64,000 bases of DNA from Xenoacremonium recifei (lineage: Eukaryota > Ascomycota > Sordariomycetes > Hypocreales > Nectriaceae). The position numbers and the translations under genes are program-made. Below, piece by piece: positions 21,369 to 33,628 of this stretch. Under the pieces are notes generated by a model that was not told the DNA's origin, made no database searches, and saw nothing but the letters and a program-made list of their open reading frames with translations. Numbering within the stretch: the stretch's first letter is position 1; each line of letters opens with the position of its first letter. The stretch spans positions 124,001 through 188,000 of the forward strand of contig WOFQ01000014.1 in NCBI GenBank assembly GCA_012184525.1, in the 5' to 3' direction.

Positions 21369-23975
21369 ATGGCGGGCATCGCGGGCGTCAACGCCAGGCC
21401 TCGGTGCGAACAAAAATTTGACCAACTTCCGGGCCTCCAGAAAATCTACACTTGAACACGCAAGAGAAAGCATCATATGAGGATTCACCGTGTGGCATAC
21501 ATAAACGCATCCTAACATTCGGTGTACAGCTGGCAGGCGAATGGAGCTTGAGGGCTGGCTCGGCGTCGACATAGCCAGCGCCCGAGTCATATGCCTGGCC
21601 CGTGGAACCCCCCATGGCCAATATCCGCTGTTATCAGCTTCGATTCATTCATAACGAACAGGTCAGTGCGACTGGTCATGCCGAACACCATCTTCCCTGT
21701 TCAATCAAGATCGTAGGCATGGACCACAACGGGATGAGGGGCGGTAAAGCAACTAGCCCGGCAGTCGGTCGATAGCGCAAGACTGGGAGCATGACGGTCA
21801 ATTACCGCCGCACCGCAGGCGGCAGACGTCGATCCTGAGGCGGAGGCTAATGGAAATCAGACCCCGTTGGCTGCTGTCGTGTGATGCTGACCAGCCATGT
21901 CTTCCAAGGCTTGCGTCTCGCCTCATAAGCACGCATTAGTTGAGAGACGAAGAGATGATGCGACAGCCGGACATCTTTGGACGCTACCAATCACCAAGTC
22001 TTCGACGGTACCAAAGGTGGTGTTCGCTTCGCGGCGGCGGCGAGAGCTTGAGCCCCAGTGCCTAAGCGTCCCCTGAGCCAAACCGATGGTCTTATATCCC
22101 GTCGGGGTGTTCAAGACCCCGAATTCCATGTTGTGGGCAAATTTACTTGCCAACCCTTGTCCGGTCTTGGAATACGGTGCACGGATTCCGTTGCTCCGTA
22201 TGTACGGAGTAAGGCATTCTCCGATCCCCTTGTTGACGTCGTTGCTCAACCCGGCAGGCAGGGAATCCCAGGGCTATCTGCCAGACTGTGGGGGTTCCAG
22301 ACATTTTCCATGACCAGGCGCGGATCGTGGTACGTACTGAGGGGAGGTCTCTCCGGCATTAACACGGTGACAGAAGCACAAACTTGTTTGATACAGAGAA
22401 CTTTATGGGAGGGTGTTCCCACACCGGTCGGTAGCTCGATGTAGGCCGCGAAGATGCGTGCCGTTTAGACGGATTTCCGCTTTTGTCGAGCTACTCGACA
22501 ACGCTATTGATCGTAGACGAAAAGTCTCCGCGCCTCATTCGACCCCACCAACACTCGAGACGAAGGACGATGGACTCATGGAGCGAGCCTCCGGCCCACT
22601 TGGGCATTTCATTTAGCGAGCCGTCAACCTGACGGCCTTGTCCGGTGGGCTTTAGGGGGAGCTTGGGGGGAGCTTGCACCGTATACGCACCAGTATCGAG
22701 CCCAGCCCGGACCTGGGGGAGTCAACCGAGCGGCTGAGCTTAGAGTAGGGATGGGGAACGCAAGGGGTCAGACGCCACGAGGCATTTGCCTGTCACATCA
22801 TCCGCTCGGGACCTGCCCAATCCATTGCCGCCTGGGGTCTGGCAAATCCCGCTAGATCCTCTCGTGGCGGCCCTCCTCGCCTGTCTGCCGTTGTCAGTGG
22901 CTGATGGCCAGGGCATCATTTCCGTGCCAGGGCGCCAGAGGACGATATTCCGCCTTCTCGACGCCTCTCGATGGCTTCCATCGTGCCACCGTCGGCATAG
23001 GAGCGTTCTCCGAGGAGGGGGTTTCCCTGACAGCGCGCAGTCGCCAGCTGCGTCGGTCGAGTCTAGAGTATGTACCGGTCGACAACCAACAGAGACATGC
23101 AGATTGTTGGTCGCTCGAAATGCTGATCTCGCTCGCTCGAGTTTCTACTCCCGCGTGCGGACGCTCCGGGGACAATCTCAACACACTCAACAGAGAGCAC
23201 CGTGGCCTCATCATCTTTACACGGAACCCCCGCCATGGAGGAGGACAGTGCGCCCACGTGCTGGGAAACGTTCTCGAAGCATTCCCGAGAGAGGAAAGGG
23301 GTCGTCCCCAGGGAGGGGCTTATCAGTCTGTGCCTGTGCCCCCCAGGGCGGTCCCTCGTGGCATCCTGGCCCTGCAAAAGCAACCACGCCGAAATGTCTC
23401 GACTCAAAGCGACTAGCCAACCGGCACTGGAGACCTGAGGACCTGGCTCGGGGTGACATTGCAGCAACGCCGAGAGTCCCAAGTCGCGGTCTTATTTTTA
23501 GACTCCCAAGACCGGTACTTCTGTGTTGTCACCGCGAGTGATGACATCTTCATGTATTAGGACATGGTCGCCGGCATATAGCACCAGAACGACTTAGCAG
23601 CGTCACAACCCCCATGCCGACTACAACATTAACTGGTTGATGGTCCTTGGGACGCTCTCCCCGGACCACCCACCGAGTTGCTGCCCTCTTCTGGGAGGCC
23701 GTCGACCAGGTAAGCAACACGCATCAGGGCACTTCTCGGGCCATTCCTAGCTACATCCAAAGATCCTGGCATGCCTTGAGCTTTGACCTCTTCTCCCAGA
23801 ATCGATTGCGCAAACACGGTTCCTGATTGAAGGGTTAAATTCTCCAGTATGCCGGCTCCTTCTTCCCCGTCCCCTCCATCCTCCGCGACGGCCGCGAAAA
23901 CGGTGGTTGACTGCATTGGGATAGATCCGGGAGCAGCACCGAGCTGTTGGCAGAGGTGTTGATAGGCTATGGGGC

Positions 23976-24004
23976 GGTTTGGTTTGGTTTGGTTTGGTTT
24001 GGTT
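23976..24004. repeat. (GGTTT)n microsatellite
   Basis: Five perfect GGTTT units plus GGTT. It lies in the gene-poor region and is a likely length polymorphism. Confidence 0.95.
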
Positions 24005-25659
24005 CAGTTTGGCCACGATAGTGTTGTGACCACGGATCCGAGCCAACGCGCGCGCGGCGTGGTGTCCTCGCTCACGATATGACATGCCATCGTCAGTCCG
24101 CCCCGTGTTAGTTCGCAGGGCACAATCTGCGCCTGGGCACCTCGACGGTGAGCTTCCCACTTGGGTCCCATATGGCATCTCCGGTCGACCCTCTCACGGC
24201 GCGGCGACGGTGAAGTCCCCGATTCCCATCTGGCACCCCCTAGATCAGATGGACCTGGCTCTTAACACAAGGACTCAGATGCTATCAACAAGCGAAAGCT
24301 ACGTTTTGACCCTCGCTTCGTCCACGCCGCAGTCGCGCGTGTATCGCTTCCGTCCTTGTCACCTCCCCGGCAGAGCCCAAGTGCGGCATAGGTGCAGCCG
24401 GGAACGGGGCCGAATGGCGAGGTGGCCCAACTGCCCGGGGTGGTCAGCCAGCAGCCAGCAGCCAGCCAAGCCTTCAGGCTGTCGCTTCGCCGGGCCTTTT
24501 GTTGCAGCAGCAGCAGCATCGCAACGGCACGGCGGTGCGCTGGCAGCCTCCGCCGTCCAGCGAGCGCTACTGTCCAGCATGCAGCCAGCCAGCATGTTAC
24601 CAAAAGACCCCAGAGCCAGTGCCACGGAGACCGGGACGGATGCATGCCAGATTATCCAGCCCTGGAACCCTCCACCCTTCCTCCTCGCACCATGATGCCC
24701 GAATCTGCGAGTCCAGCCCTGTCGCCCAGAGATGCGGCCGCGGAACACAACCTCGTCGAGCCGGTGGAACGGGGACGGTGCCTTGCACGCCCCCCAGAAG
24801 GCGTCGGGGTATCGACTGTTATGTCTATTTGCCCACCTTGAGCTACCTACCACCCGAGCACTTGGTTCTGTGGTTGTAGCCGCTTACTCTCGGTGTTGTG
24901 ATGCAGTCCCTTTTGGTGTTCCTCGGCCGTTACCGTTACCGTGACGTTTTTTTTCATCCCATCTCAAGAGTGTTACTTGCTAGCATGTGATGTGAAACAG
25001 AGATGTGTTTGTTTCTGTTTCTGTTACTGTTTTATACCCTTTATTCTCTACCTACCCAGGTGCTACTACGGCACTAAAAGTTTGATATATAGTGTATATA
25101 AAATGTCAATGTGTCAACCAATGGCTTCCAACTCCAATATTCCCAAGCAATCAACGAACCAGGTGAAGGGTGTATAATGGAAACACCCATCACCGTCTAC
25201 AAGTAGCTACCAGTTCAAGACTGGGTGATGATGAAAGAACATAACAGAGTCGGCCAAATGCATGTTGCACACGTATGGATCGACACTGGTTGTGCAAGAC
25301 AAACCACAACCTACAACCAACCAACAAGATCAACATTCTAACTGTGCTTCGGGCAGCAAGTGTTTTTTTTTTCTTCCCTTTCTCATTCCCTTTGAGATAC
25401 CTTTGAATTTTTTTCTTCTTGGGTTCCCCATGTGCCTGCATATTCGCTCGGCGAAACCCCCAGCTTAGAGGGCAGCCCCCCTGCTGGTGCGAGCCTACCC
25501 TATGCCGTTGGGGGCAACGCCAGACGATCACGGCCGAGAATCCCGCCGTGGGAACGACGAGCTGCATGTGGCGGGAGTTCAGGGTCTTTGTTTGTCGCGC
25601 GATGAGGCCAGCCATCAGATGCGGGCGTCGGCCAGGTCAAGGCTCTCGCATCGCAACGT

Positions 25660-28600
25660 CTAGCCCACCCAGCGTCGCGCGCTCTTGAACATCCTGATCC
25701 ACGGGCCGAATTCTCCCCACTCCGAGACCTGGTCCGGGGGGATGTAGGAGCCGACGTCTGCCATGATGGTGCGCTCCGGGTGAGGCATGAGCGTCAGCAC
25801 GCGGCCGTCCTTGCTTCGAACGCCGGCCACACCTCCGGGGCTGCCGTTGGGGTTGTAGGGGTAGGCCTCGGCGTGGGCAATGCGTAGGCGGTTGTCGACG
25901 TACTTGACGGGGATGAGGCCGTCGGCATTGAGAGCGTCGTGGACGCCGGTGGACGAGAAGGACGCCCGGCCCTCTCCGTGAGCGACGGCGATGGGCAGCG
26001 ACGAGCCACTCATGCCGTGGAGGAAAACGGAGGGCGTAGCGGCGCTCCGGTCGTCGATCTTGACCATAGTGTATCGAGCCTCGTATTGACGGCTGGTGTT
26101 CTCAACGAACGTCGGCCAGTTCTCCGCTCCGGGGATGAGCTCCTTCAAACGGGTAATCATTTGGCAACCGTTGCAAATGCCCAGGGTGAAAGTATCGGGC
26201 CGGTTGAAGAAGGTCTCGAACTCCTTGCGCGCGTGGGCGTGTTCCAGGATAGACTGCGCCCAACCAACACCGGCACCGAAGACGTCACCGTATGAGAAAC
26301 CACCGCCGGCGGCCAGACCAACAAAGTCGGCGAGCGATCGTCCATCCTGGATGTCGCTCATGTGGACATCAATAGGATCGAAGCCCGCGGCCTTGAAGGC
26401 AAAGGCCATCTCGTGGTGGCTGTTGATACCGACTTCTCGAAGAATGGCAACCCGAGGAGCCTTCTTGATGAAGCTACCCAGCGAAGCCGTCAAGGGCAGA
26501 ATGTTCTCGTTGGGAGAGTATTTGAGGTTGAATGACAGACCGGGGTCCTCGGCGTCAGCAATGGTTCTGTACTCAGAATCCGCACACGCAGGGTTGTCAC
26601 GCTCGCGTTGCATGGCATACGAGGTTCGAGACCACCACTGCTGCATCTGGGATCGGTCGAGGCTGACGAGAGAGTGAGCACCATGTCGAATGGTCAGGAA
26701 CTGCTTAGTCTTGGGCTGAACAACACCAAACTTGCGGATGAGACCGGGAGGAGGGCCACAAGTGGCGAAGCAACGCTTGAAGTTGATCTCGTCCTTCTTG
26801 CGAACTTGGAAGACAGCGCCAAGCTCCTCGTTGAAAAGGGCAGCCAGAATATCTTCCATAGAGCCAGACTTGGCAATGTCGTCAAGCATGACATCGACGC
26901 CGCAACGGCCAGCGAACATCATCTCGGCGAGTGTCGTGATGAGACCACCGTCAGAGCGGTCGTGATAGGCGAGAACCACGCCGCTCTTGTGTAGTTGAGA
27001 TAGAGCATCGAAGTAGTCGACGATCAGATCGGTGCTTCGCACATCAGGAGCCTCGTTGCCGACTTGCTTGAAGGCCTGGGCCAGAGCAGAGCCGCCCAGA
27101 GCCTGGCGACCCTGAGCGAGGTCGACGTACATGAGAATAGTTTCGCCGACCTCTTCGGGGCGTCGCAGCTGGGGAGTCCACGTGTTTCGCACATCTTCTA
27201 CAAGAGTGACCGCAGTGATGACCACAGACATGGGCGCAGTAACACTCTTTGTTTCCTTGGTCTCCTTATCCTTCCAAGAAGCCTTCATCGACGTTGAGTC
27301 CTTGCCAACAGGAATTGAAATGCTGAGCTTCGGGCAGAGGTCCATTCCCAAGGCCTGAACAGCCTGGAAGAGACCAGCTCCTTCGCCAGGGTGGTTGACG
27401 GCAGCCATCCAGTTGGCGGAGAGCTTGATTCTCTCCATTCCGCCGAGGAAATCGGCAGCTCCCAGGTTGAGCAGCGATTCCGCAACAGCCATGCGGGCAG
27501 ATGCTGCAGGGGAGATCAAAGCGATGGGAGGACGCTCACCCATGGCCATGACCTCACCTGTGCGCTCATCAGATCCAAGTTTGTAAGACGTGGCCGTGAC
27601 AGCACAGTCGGCCACAGGAGTTTGCCAGGGGCCAACCATCTGGTCACGGGTAGTGAGACCACCGACAGTTCGGTCACCGATGGTGATGAGGAAGGACTTG
27701 GAACCAACAGAAGGCATGTGGAAGACTCGCTTTGTGGCCTCAGAAATAATGGCGGGCTCGATAGCATCGTCACCACAGACGGCCTTGATGGAGGCCAGCG
27801 CATCGAAGGCAGGGAGACCCAGGTCGCGGGTCTCGACAACTCGTTCCAGGCGGCGTCCAGCAGGGAACAACGCATTCATGGGGAGATCAATAGGCGAAGG
27901 CATATCTGGAGATTCACGATCCGTGAGAACCAGCTTGCTCTCGCCATTCGCGTCCTTGCTGGCAACAGTTCCAACATCGGAAAAGGGGCATCTCTCTCGT
28001 CCTGGGTCAAGTTAGTTAGCTGGGAACTTCACTTAGCAAAAGATTTACATACGGCAGATTGCAACGAATCGGTTGAGGCCCTCCTTGTTGATGAGGAGCA
28101 CATATCGCTCCTGAGCCTCGTTACACCAGATCTGGAGCGGGCTCAAGCTGCCATCAGCGCTGTGAACTTGACGCAGCTCGAACTTTCCGCCGAAGCCTGC
28201 ATCCTTGACGATCTCCGGGAGAGCGTTGGACAACCCACCAGCACCAACATCGTGAATCATGGCGATGGGGTTCTGGTCGCCGAGAGCCACACAGGTATCG
28301 ATGACCATCTGAGCACGGCGTTGCATCTCGGGGTTTCCACGCTGGACACTGGCAAAGTCGAGCTCAGCGGTCTCCTCAGCAGAGGCGTTGCTCGAAGCGG
28401 CGCCACCACCAAGACCGATCAGCATAGCAGGGCCGCCGAGAACGATGGCATGAGCACCCTCGTGAACATCTTGGGGGTCCTTCAAGGCGTGCTCGGGACG
28501 AACGGTACCAACACCACCGGCAATCATGATGGGCTTGTGGTATCCTCGCCACTCAGGAAAACCTTCCTTGCCAACATCGGTCAGGAGGGTACGGAAGCAG

Positions 28601-29790
28601 CCCAGGAGACAAGGGCGGCCAAACTCGTTGTTGAAGCGGGCAGAACCGATGGGGGCCTCGAGCATGATGTCGAAACTGCTGGCAAAGTGGGAGGGCTTGC
28701 CCAAATCGATTTCCCAGGGAGCCCTCTCGTCGGGAATGAGGAGCTCAGAGACCCAGAAACCGCAAAGACCAGCCTTGGGTGTAGAACCACGGCCAACAGC
28801 ACCTTCATCTCGAATCTCACCACCAGAACCGGTAGCAGCGCCGGGGAATGGCGAGATAGCCGTAGGGTGGTTGTGAGTCTCGACCTTGACGAGGACGTGA
28901 ACAACCTCCTTCGTGAGCTTCCAGGAACCAGTGGAATAATCGGGAGCCCAGAAGCTTGCCGTCTCGCCCTGGAGAACGGCTGCGTTGTCGCTGTACGCAG
29001 AGATGGTGTAGTCGGGGGTCTTCTTGTGGGTGTTTCGGATCATCTCGAACAAGCTCTTGCCCATGTCGACGCCATCGATCTTCCAATTGGCATTGAACTG
29101 CTTATGACGGCAGTGCTCTGAGTTGACCTGCGCGAACATGAAGAGCTCGACGTCATGAGGGGGGCGGCCCTGGCGCTTGAAGACCTCGACGAGGTACTCC
29201 ATCTCGGACTCGTCCAGGGCCAAGCCAAACTTCTTGTTGTAGTCGCGGAGGATCTCAATCGGGGTTGATCCGGCGGCGAAGATGTCGACAATCTCGAGGG
29301 GGAATCGCTGGTTCTCGTGGAACATTTCCTGGAGATCCGGCTTATCGGTGGACAGGGACTCGGTCATGCGGTCGTAGATGATGTCCTTGAAAGGCACCTC
29401 TTGGCCAGTGTAGGGCTTCTCGTAGGTGACGGTGATGGCGCGGCCGCGCTCGATACGCTCGATATGGTCGCGGAGACCACAAACGTGGGCAATGCTGGTG
29501 CCCTTGGAGCTCCATGGGGAGATGTTGCGCGGCGCAATGTAGTAGGTGACGGACTGGTCGGTGTTGGAGGGGATCCAGGTGGTGTCCTGGTCGGGCAGCT
29601 GCAGCCACTTCGTGAGCTTCTGCTGGACAAGGGCCTTGTCATGGCTCTTCAGATGCACAAAGTAGACCCAAACGCCGTGCAGGTTCGAAGCCTGGGCGGC
29701 ATCGGTGCTGTGCTTGTTGATGCGGGAGCGCAGCTCCTGGGCCTGGGTGGACGTGAAGGCGGAGCCTCCAACCAGCATCAGCGACTCCAT
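25660..29790 (-). CDS. ADE6: Phosphoribosylformylglycinamidine (FGAM) synthase
   Basis: A two-exon gene of 1359 aa. Exon 1 is 29790-28053, the intron 28052-28002 (51 bp, GTATGT donor, CTAAC branch, CCAG acceptor) and exon 2 28001-25660. Across the junction the protein reads FVAICRRERCPFSDVGTVA. It is the large eukaryotic type of FGAM synthase, whose size (about 1300-1360 aa) it matches. The order is an N-terminal PurS-like part, two ATP-binding PurL halves (for example QVNSEHCRHKQFNANW, KVETHNHPTAISPFPGAATGSGG, AGGVGTV, and later HDRSDGGL) and a C-terminal class I glutamine amidotransferase domain. The latter carries the nucleophile elbow in LGICNGCQM and the His/Glu pair in MPHPERT. It converts FGAR, glutamine and ATP to FGAM in the fourth step of purine synthesis, in the cytosol. 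Three TGACTC elements lie just upstream, as expected of Gcn4/Bas1-type control. Confidence 0.97.
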
Positions 29791-30807
29791 GGCGAGTCAC
29801 GGGAGTCAAGACGACAAGACGAGACACGGAATGGGGGCGGGGGGATTGATGCGGAGGGAGACTGGAAAAGAGGAAGAGACAGAAAAGAGGGAAATAAAAA
29901 ATCAGAGGCGCCGCCTCGAGTCACGATGATGGGAGCCGGGTGGAGGGGCAGGTCCGTTCCGATGGGCGGGCTGGGCGGGCGCTGGGGAGGGGAGGATTTT
30001 TTTTCCCATGCGATGGCGGGGTGATACCTATTACCTTAAGCGCTCTTGGAGGGGCAGGTCACCTGACGCGAGAATGAAGTCACTGGCATGTAAGGCTTGC
30101 GTTGAGCAGGTCAATTGCTTTACTATTCAGGAAATAAAAAATTATAAATGAAGCTTGTCTACAAGTTGATCACGTCCTTTGAACTCTGGCATTCCATTTT
30201 GGCGGGATTTAATCTGCTGATTGCTGCATATCCCGGGGCTGACCAAGTACCTGTAAGTACCTCAGCAGCTGCAGCTTACAAGGAGTTCCCAAGAAAATGT
30301 CAGAACTCGTTTCCCATCCAACCCACTTTCAAAGCAGACTTTTCAAACTTTCTAGTCTGGTGGCTTCATCTGACAAAAACCAAATAAATCTACAGTCGTC
30401 TCACCAGCCTCATACTCTTCTCAGCATGTACCCTCATTCCCACATGGCACGTCGAAAATGCTCGGCTCCCCATTGGCCCAGACGCTTACCAAATGCCGCT
30501 CGTCTCGCACGGGCCAATGCTTGGTGAGCCTCACGCCGATCCGCCCCTGGCCCATCATTGGGCGGCGCGTCCCTAATCGATAAGGGATAAGGGATGGAGA
30601 GGAATGCCTCTTAATTTACGGATCATGGAGATCTCCCCTTCGTATCCCAGCATCATCCCCTAGAACCTCCAATTCCGCCATCACCGCCCTCTTCCACCCC
30701 TCGTCTGTCGCTGGGACGATCGCACCCTCCTCGTCCTCCACCTCCCGATCGTTAGGGCGCCATCTCCAACGCTGCCGTTGCGCCCTCGATCCTCCGAAGA
30801 CGCCGCC
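29791..30807. promoter_or_regulatory. Divergent promoter, FGAM synthase / ANY1-like gene
   Basis: About 1 kb between divergent starts. CCAAT-type sites lie at 30472-30476 (ATTGG), 30514-30518 (CCAAT) and 30557-30561 (ATTGG), clustered within 90 bp. TGACTC elements lie at the FGAM synthase end. An A/T-rich stretch lies around 30120-30150. No gene is seen. Confidence 0.55.
29794..29923 (-). promoter_or_regulatory. Three TGACTC (Gcn4/Bas1-type) elements upstream of FGAM synthase
   Basis: On the gene's strand TGACTC occurs at 29799-29794, 29808-29803 and 29923-29918, all within 135 bp of the start codon. In yeast this core is bound by Gcn4 and, at ADE genes, by Bas1. The two nearest sites are probably in the leader, which weakens the case for them. 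Confidence 0.4.
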
Positions 30808-31820
30808 ATGGGCTGGTTCGCGACGCTGACGGCCTACGTGGCGCCCTTCTTCATCGTCATGTCGCCCATCATATCCTACAGTGACCAAGCGATATCGATG
30901 CACCGGAACAAAAGCAGCGCGGGCTTTTCGCTGGATATTCCGCTGATCATGTTGATTGCGTCGTTTCTGAGGTTCGGGAGCTCGCCCATGACCGACCCTT
31001 CCGAGAGAACCACCCCCCTCGCTGACGCGGCGCGAACCCGTTTAACAGGATATTTTACTGGCCCTACGAGCAATACGATATGAGCCTGTTGTTCCAGTCG
31101 CTGCTTATGGTCGTCATGCAGGTGATTCTCCTTAAGATCGCGCTGGACCACCGACCGTCGCCGTCGAGTAAGGGAGGAGAAGCGGGACTGCCGTTTGCAG
31201 GCGCGCAAGATGGGAATTGGGGGATTCAGCGCCCATACAACTTCTGGCAATGGCGCTCGCCAAAGCCGTAAGTGTCTTTTGTAACCATCAATGGTTGGAA
31301 GTGGAGGCTTACCACCGGATTCGACAGGTACTGGCAGTGCATCTTCTACCTCGTCTCAGGACTCATCGCCTGCGAGTTGTTGCTCTCGCAGATCCCGAGC
31401 CTATACGCCGTTTACGCAAGCAGCATTGGCCCCATTGGTCTGGCTGTAGAGGCGACACTCCCGATTCCACAGATTATGGCCAACGCGCGGTCGCGGTCCT
31501 GCAAGGGGTTCCGATTGTCGGTGCTCGCCAGCTGGCTGGGTGGTGATGCGATGAAGCTCTACTGGTTCTTCACCTCCACCACTGAGATCCCCTGGGCGTT
31601 CAAGGTTTCGGGCATGTTCCAGGCGTCATGCGACGCTTTCTTGGGTATCCAATACTGGATGTATGGTGAGGGTGAGGGCGAGACGGTCATCAAGGAGCAT
31701 CCCATGACGGAGGTGCAGCAGTGGCCGGAGGCGCATGGCAATGTGGTGGCGCGAGGTCATAGTAGAAGCCTCACGCCCTCGCGACGACCGGCGCCGTTCA
31801 GCGACAGTGAGCCACAGTAG
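30808..31820 (+). CDS. ANY1: PQ-loop repeat membrane protein, ANY1-like (SLC66 family)
   Basis: A three-exon gene of 291 aa: exons 30808-30971, 31049-31267 and 31328-31820, with introns of 77 and 60 bp. The first intron has a CTGAC branch site near 31022 and a CAG acceptor. The protein has about seven membrane segments with two PQ-loop motifs: PIISYSDQAISMHRNKSSAGF near residue 20-40 (a diverged first motif) and LPIPQIMANARSRSCKGFR in the third exon. FYWPYEQYD after helix 2 and FNFWQW-like (YNFWQWRSPKPYWQ) before helix 4 match yeast Any1 (YMR010W) and human PQLC1/SLC66A2. Any1 acts in Golgi/endosome membranes, is described as an antagonist of the flippase Neo1, and is thought to help phospholipid scrambling. 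The C-terminal 50 residues are polar and cytosolic. The assignment rests on layout and motif similarity recalled, not on a search. Confidence 0.82.
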
Positions 31821-33628
31821 GTTTGGGGCCTGGATGGCGGCGTCGGGGGAGGATTGGGCTGCTTGTTATTTTGAAGTACATATACATTGCGATGCGGGTG
31901 ATGTGCCAAGCATTGGCGATACTAGACAGGGATGTGGGAGCAACATGTTTCCCCAGGCGGGGAGTCCTATTGATTGACTGACACGTTGATTAAGAAAGAG
32001 ACGGCGACTTTTGGACACGGGATCTAGAGGATAGGGTTGACGGGAAATATTAATAGCACGTACGTTTAGGACGGACAATGTACGATTGAGGCACCCGTCA
32101 CTGGATTGACAGGGATGCTCGAGCTGCCTGTTGACCCCTGTCAGTGTTGTCTCTTTTCTCTCCCAATCTCCCCAGAGTCTCGTCAGGGGGGCGAATCGAC
32201 ACAGCAACTGCCGTAATCCGGCTCCAGCTGAAGTGCGAACGCCGTTAACGGCCGTTAGGGCGGTACAGCCACAACGTGTATAGAACCAATGTCAGCGACG
32301 CATCCTCTTGCACAGAGGATTAAGGATTGAAGAATACAGTCTCATGAGCTCGTTGTTGTTGACTACTCTCTTTTTAATTTTATGCTTCTTCTTTTCAACC
32401 TTTGTAGAACCGCGCCACATCTCCATTCCATTTGTATCGTTCTATCTAAATCTCACCACCACTCACCTCGCCCCCGAGCTCAGTTGCCCAGCCCCCCGAA
32501 TTATCCAACCCTCATCTGCCTCTCCGTCGCCTCCCCAACACACCTCCACCTGTATGACCGCAGTTCGACTTCCTCCGCAGTGACATTCCTATACCTTAAG
32601 CGCTTCCTTCGTTAGCGGTTGCGCCTTCGTACCGGCGACCGCATTGTATCTTGACATTGTATGTTTACAACTGCTTGACGACGAACTCGTTGCCGGACTC
32701 TTTTTATTTGTCGGTTCTTTTGCTGGTCCTGGAACATCAGGCAGCGATTTTATTCAAAGAAAGCTGCCGTTTCTGGGTACCTGTTTGAGCATTGTCGGTC
32801 TTCAAGCCTCTGATACGCTGTCATCAGATCTCTGTGGTCGCTGCATTGAAGACTTGATTTGCCGATACTGGTTGCCTCCTTACACCAGGATTCTTCGTCG
32901 CATCGAGTCAAGCTCCTTCCAGGAAAGCCGCTCGAGGGCTCTTTCCTCTACACTTGGCAGTACGTCGCCGACCTCCTATTTGAGCTCCTGCTGCTTTGCA
33001 TCATCGCTCTAGTCAACTCCTTCACTAACATCACCGCCAAATTCAGGACCTCATTGGCTTCTCGACCACCTCGCCCTATACCGACTCGACACCCTAATCA
33101 CTGCGCTTGTAAGTGAATTCGCCTTTGGTCTCGCTATTGTCTCAGTAATCAATTCACTTCTGGATCCTCGCTGTTTGCTTCTCCTTTAATTCATACGCAT
33201 AATCATTTATTCACTGCCAAGTGGCTTCAGTATTGTCTTCATATGTCTGAGTCTAGAATTCACAACGGATCAGTGGACCTCATCGATTTCCTTCTTCAAT
33301 TCCTTCCACCTGACCGGATTCACTTCCATCTCCCTTCTCTCATCGTCTTCCACCCCGGAGTTGTCTTCCCTCTCCGCCTTGTCTCTCCATCTCAACAAGC
33401 CTTTTCTCTTCATCTCCGTCCACGCTCTGATGTTGAGTTAGCTACATCAACATCACTGACGCTTCGTTGTCTGTAGTCTGCTGCCTGATCTACTTGTTCG
33501 ACTGAAGTTTTGGTCTTGATCTGGTGCGTTGCGTTCTTTGCCTCTGTGGCCTTTCCGTCGATGATTCTTGCAACGCCACCTCACTAACCGCACGACACAG
33601 ACACATTCTCGATCTATCCATCGCCGAC
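31821..33628. promoter_or_regulatory. Promoter and long CT-rich leader of the unrecognised nuclear protein gene
   Basis: About 1.8 kb. The first part is the 3' end of the ANY1-like gene. A perfect 12-bp palindrome GCCGTTAACGGC lies at 32241-32252. From about 32340 onward the + strand becomes strongly pyrimidine-rich, as in long fungal leaders, and contains several upstream ATGs and short open frames. No protein-coding gene is supported. Confidence 0.5.
33109..33600 (+). other. Probable 5'UTR intron
   Basis: A consensus donor GTAAGTG at 33109 and an acceptor CACAG ending at 33600, with a CTAAC branch site about 15 bp before it, bracket 492 bp. The acceptor lies 28 bp before the ATG at 33629. 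Splicing would remove most upstream ATGs nearest the start. Confidence 0.5.

Larger units (their letters stand above)
14043..25659. other. 11.6-kb gene-poor region upstream of the Zn2Cys6 gene
   Basis: No convincing gene was found between the Zn2Cys6 start (14042) and the FGAM synthase stop (25660). Open frames of up to about 250 codons exist on both strands, but they overlap each other, are rich in Arg/Pro/Ser/Trp as GC-rich non-coding sequence gives, lack recognisable motifs and do not join across plausible introns. Base composition is balanced, so this is not an AT-rich RIP-mutated repeat island, and no terminal inverted repeats or transposase/reverse-transcriptase motifs were seen. The part next to 14 kb is presumably promoter and leader of the transcription factor. 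The part near 24.9-25.6 kb is T-rich and holds the 3' end of FGAM synthase. Short tandem repeats lie at 21333-21368 and 23976-24004. Long non-coding RNA genes cannot be excluded. Confidence 0.6.

Noticed and set aside
22786..23541. 251-codon open frame in the gene desert
   Set aside because: Arg/Pro/Ser/Cys-rich, no recognisable motif, and several equally long frames overlap it on both strands.
14043..25659. RIP-mutated transposon island
   Set aside because: Not AT-rich, no TpA excess by eye, and no transposase or reverse transcriptase motifs in any frame.
27391..29121. 576-codon open frame on the plus strand across the FGAM synthase gene
   Set aside because: Antisense shadow; it also crosses the FGAM synthase intron, and the minus strand carries all catalytic motifs.
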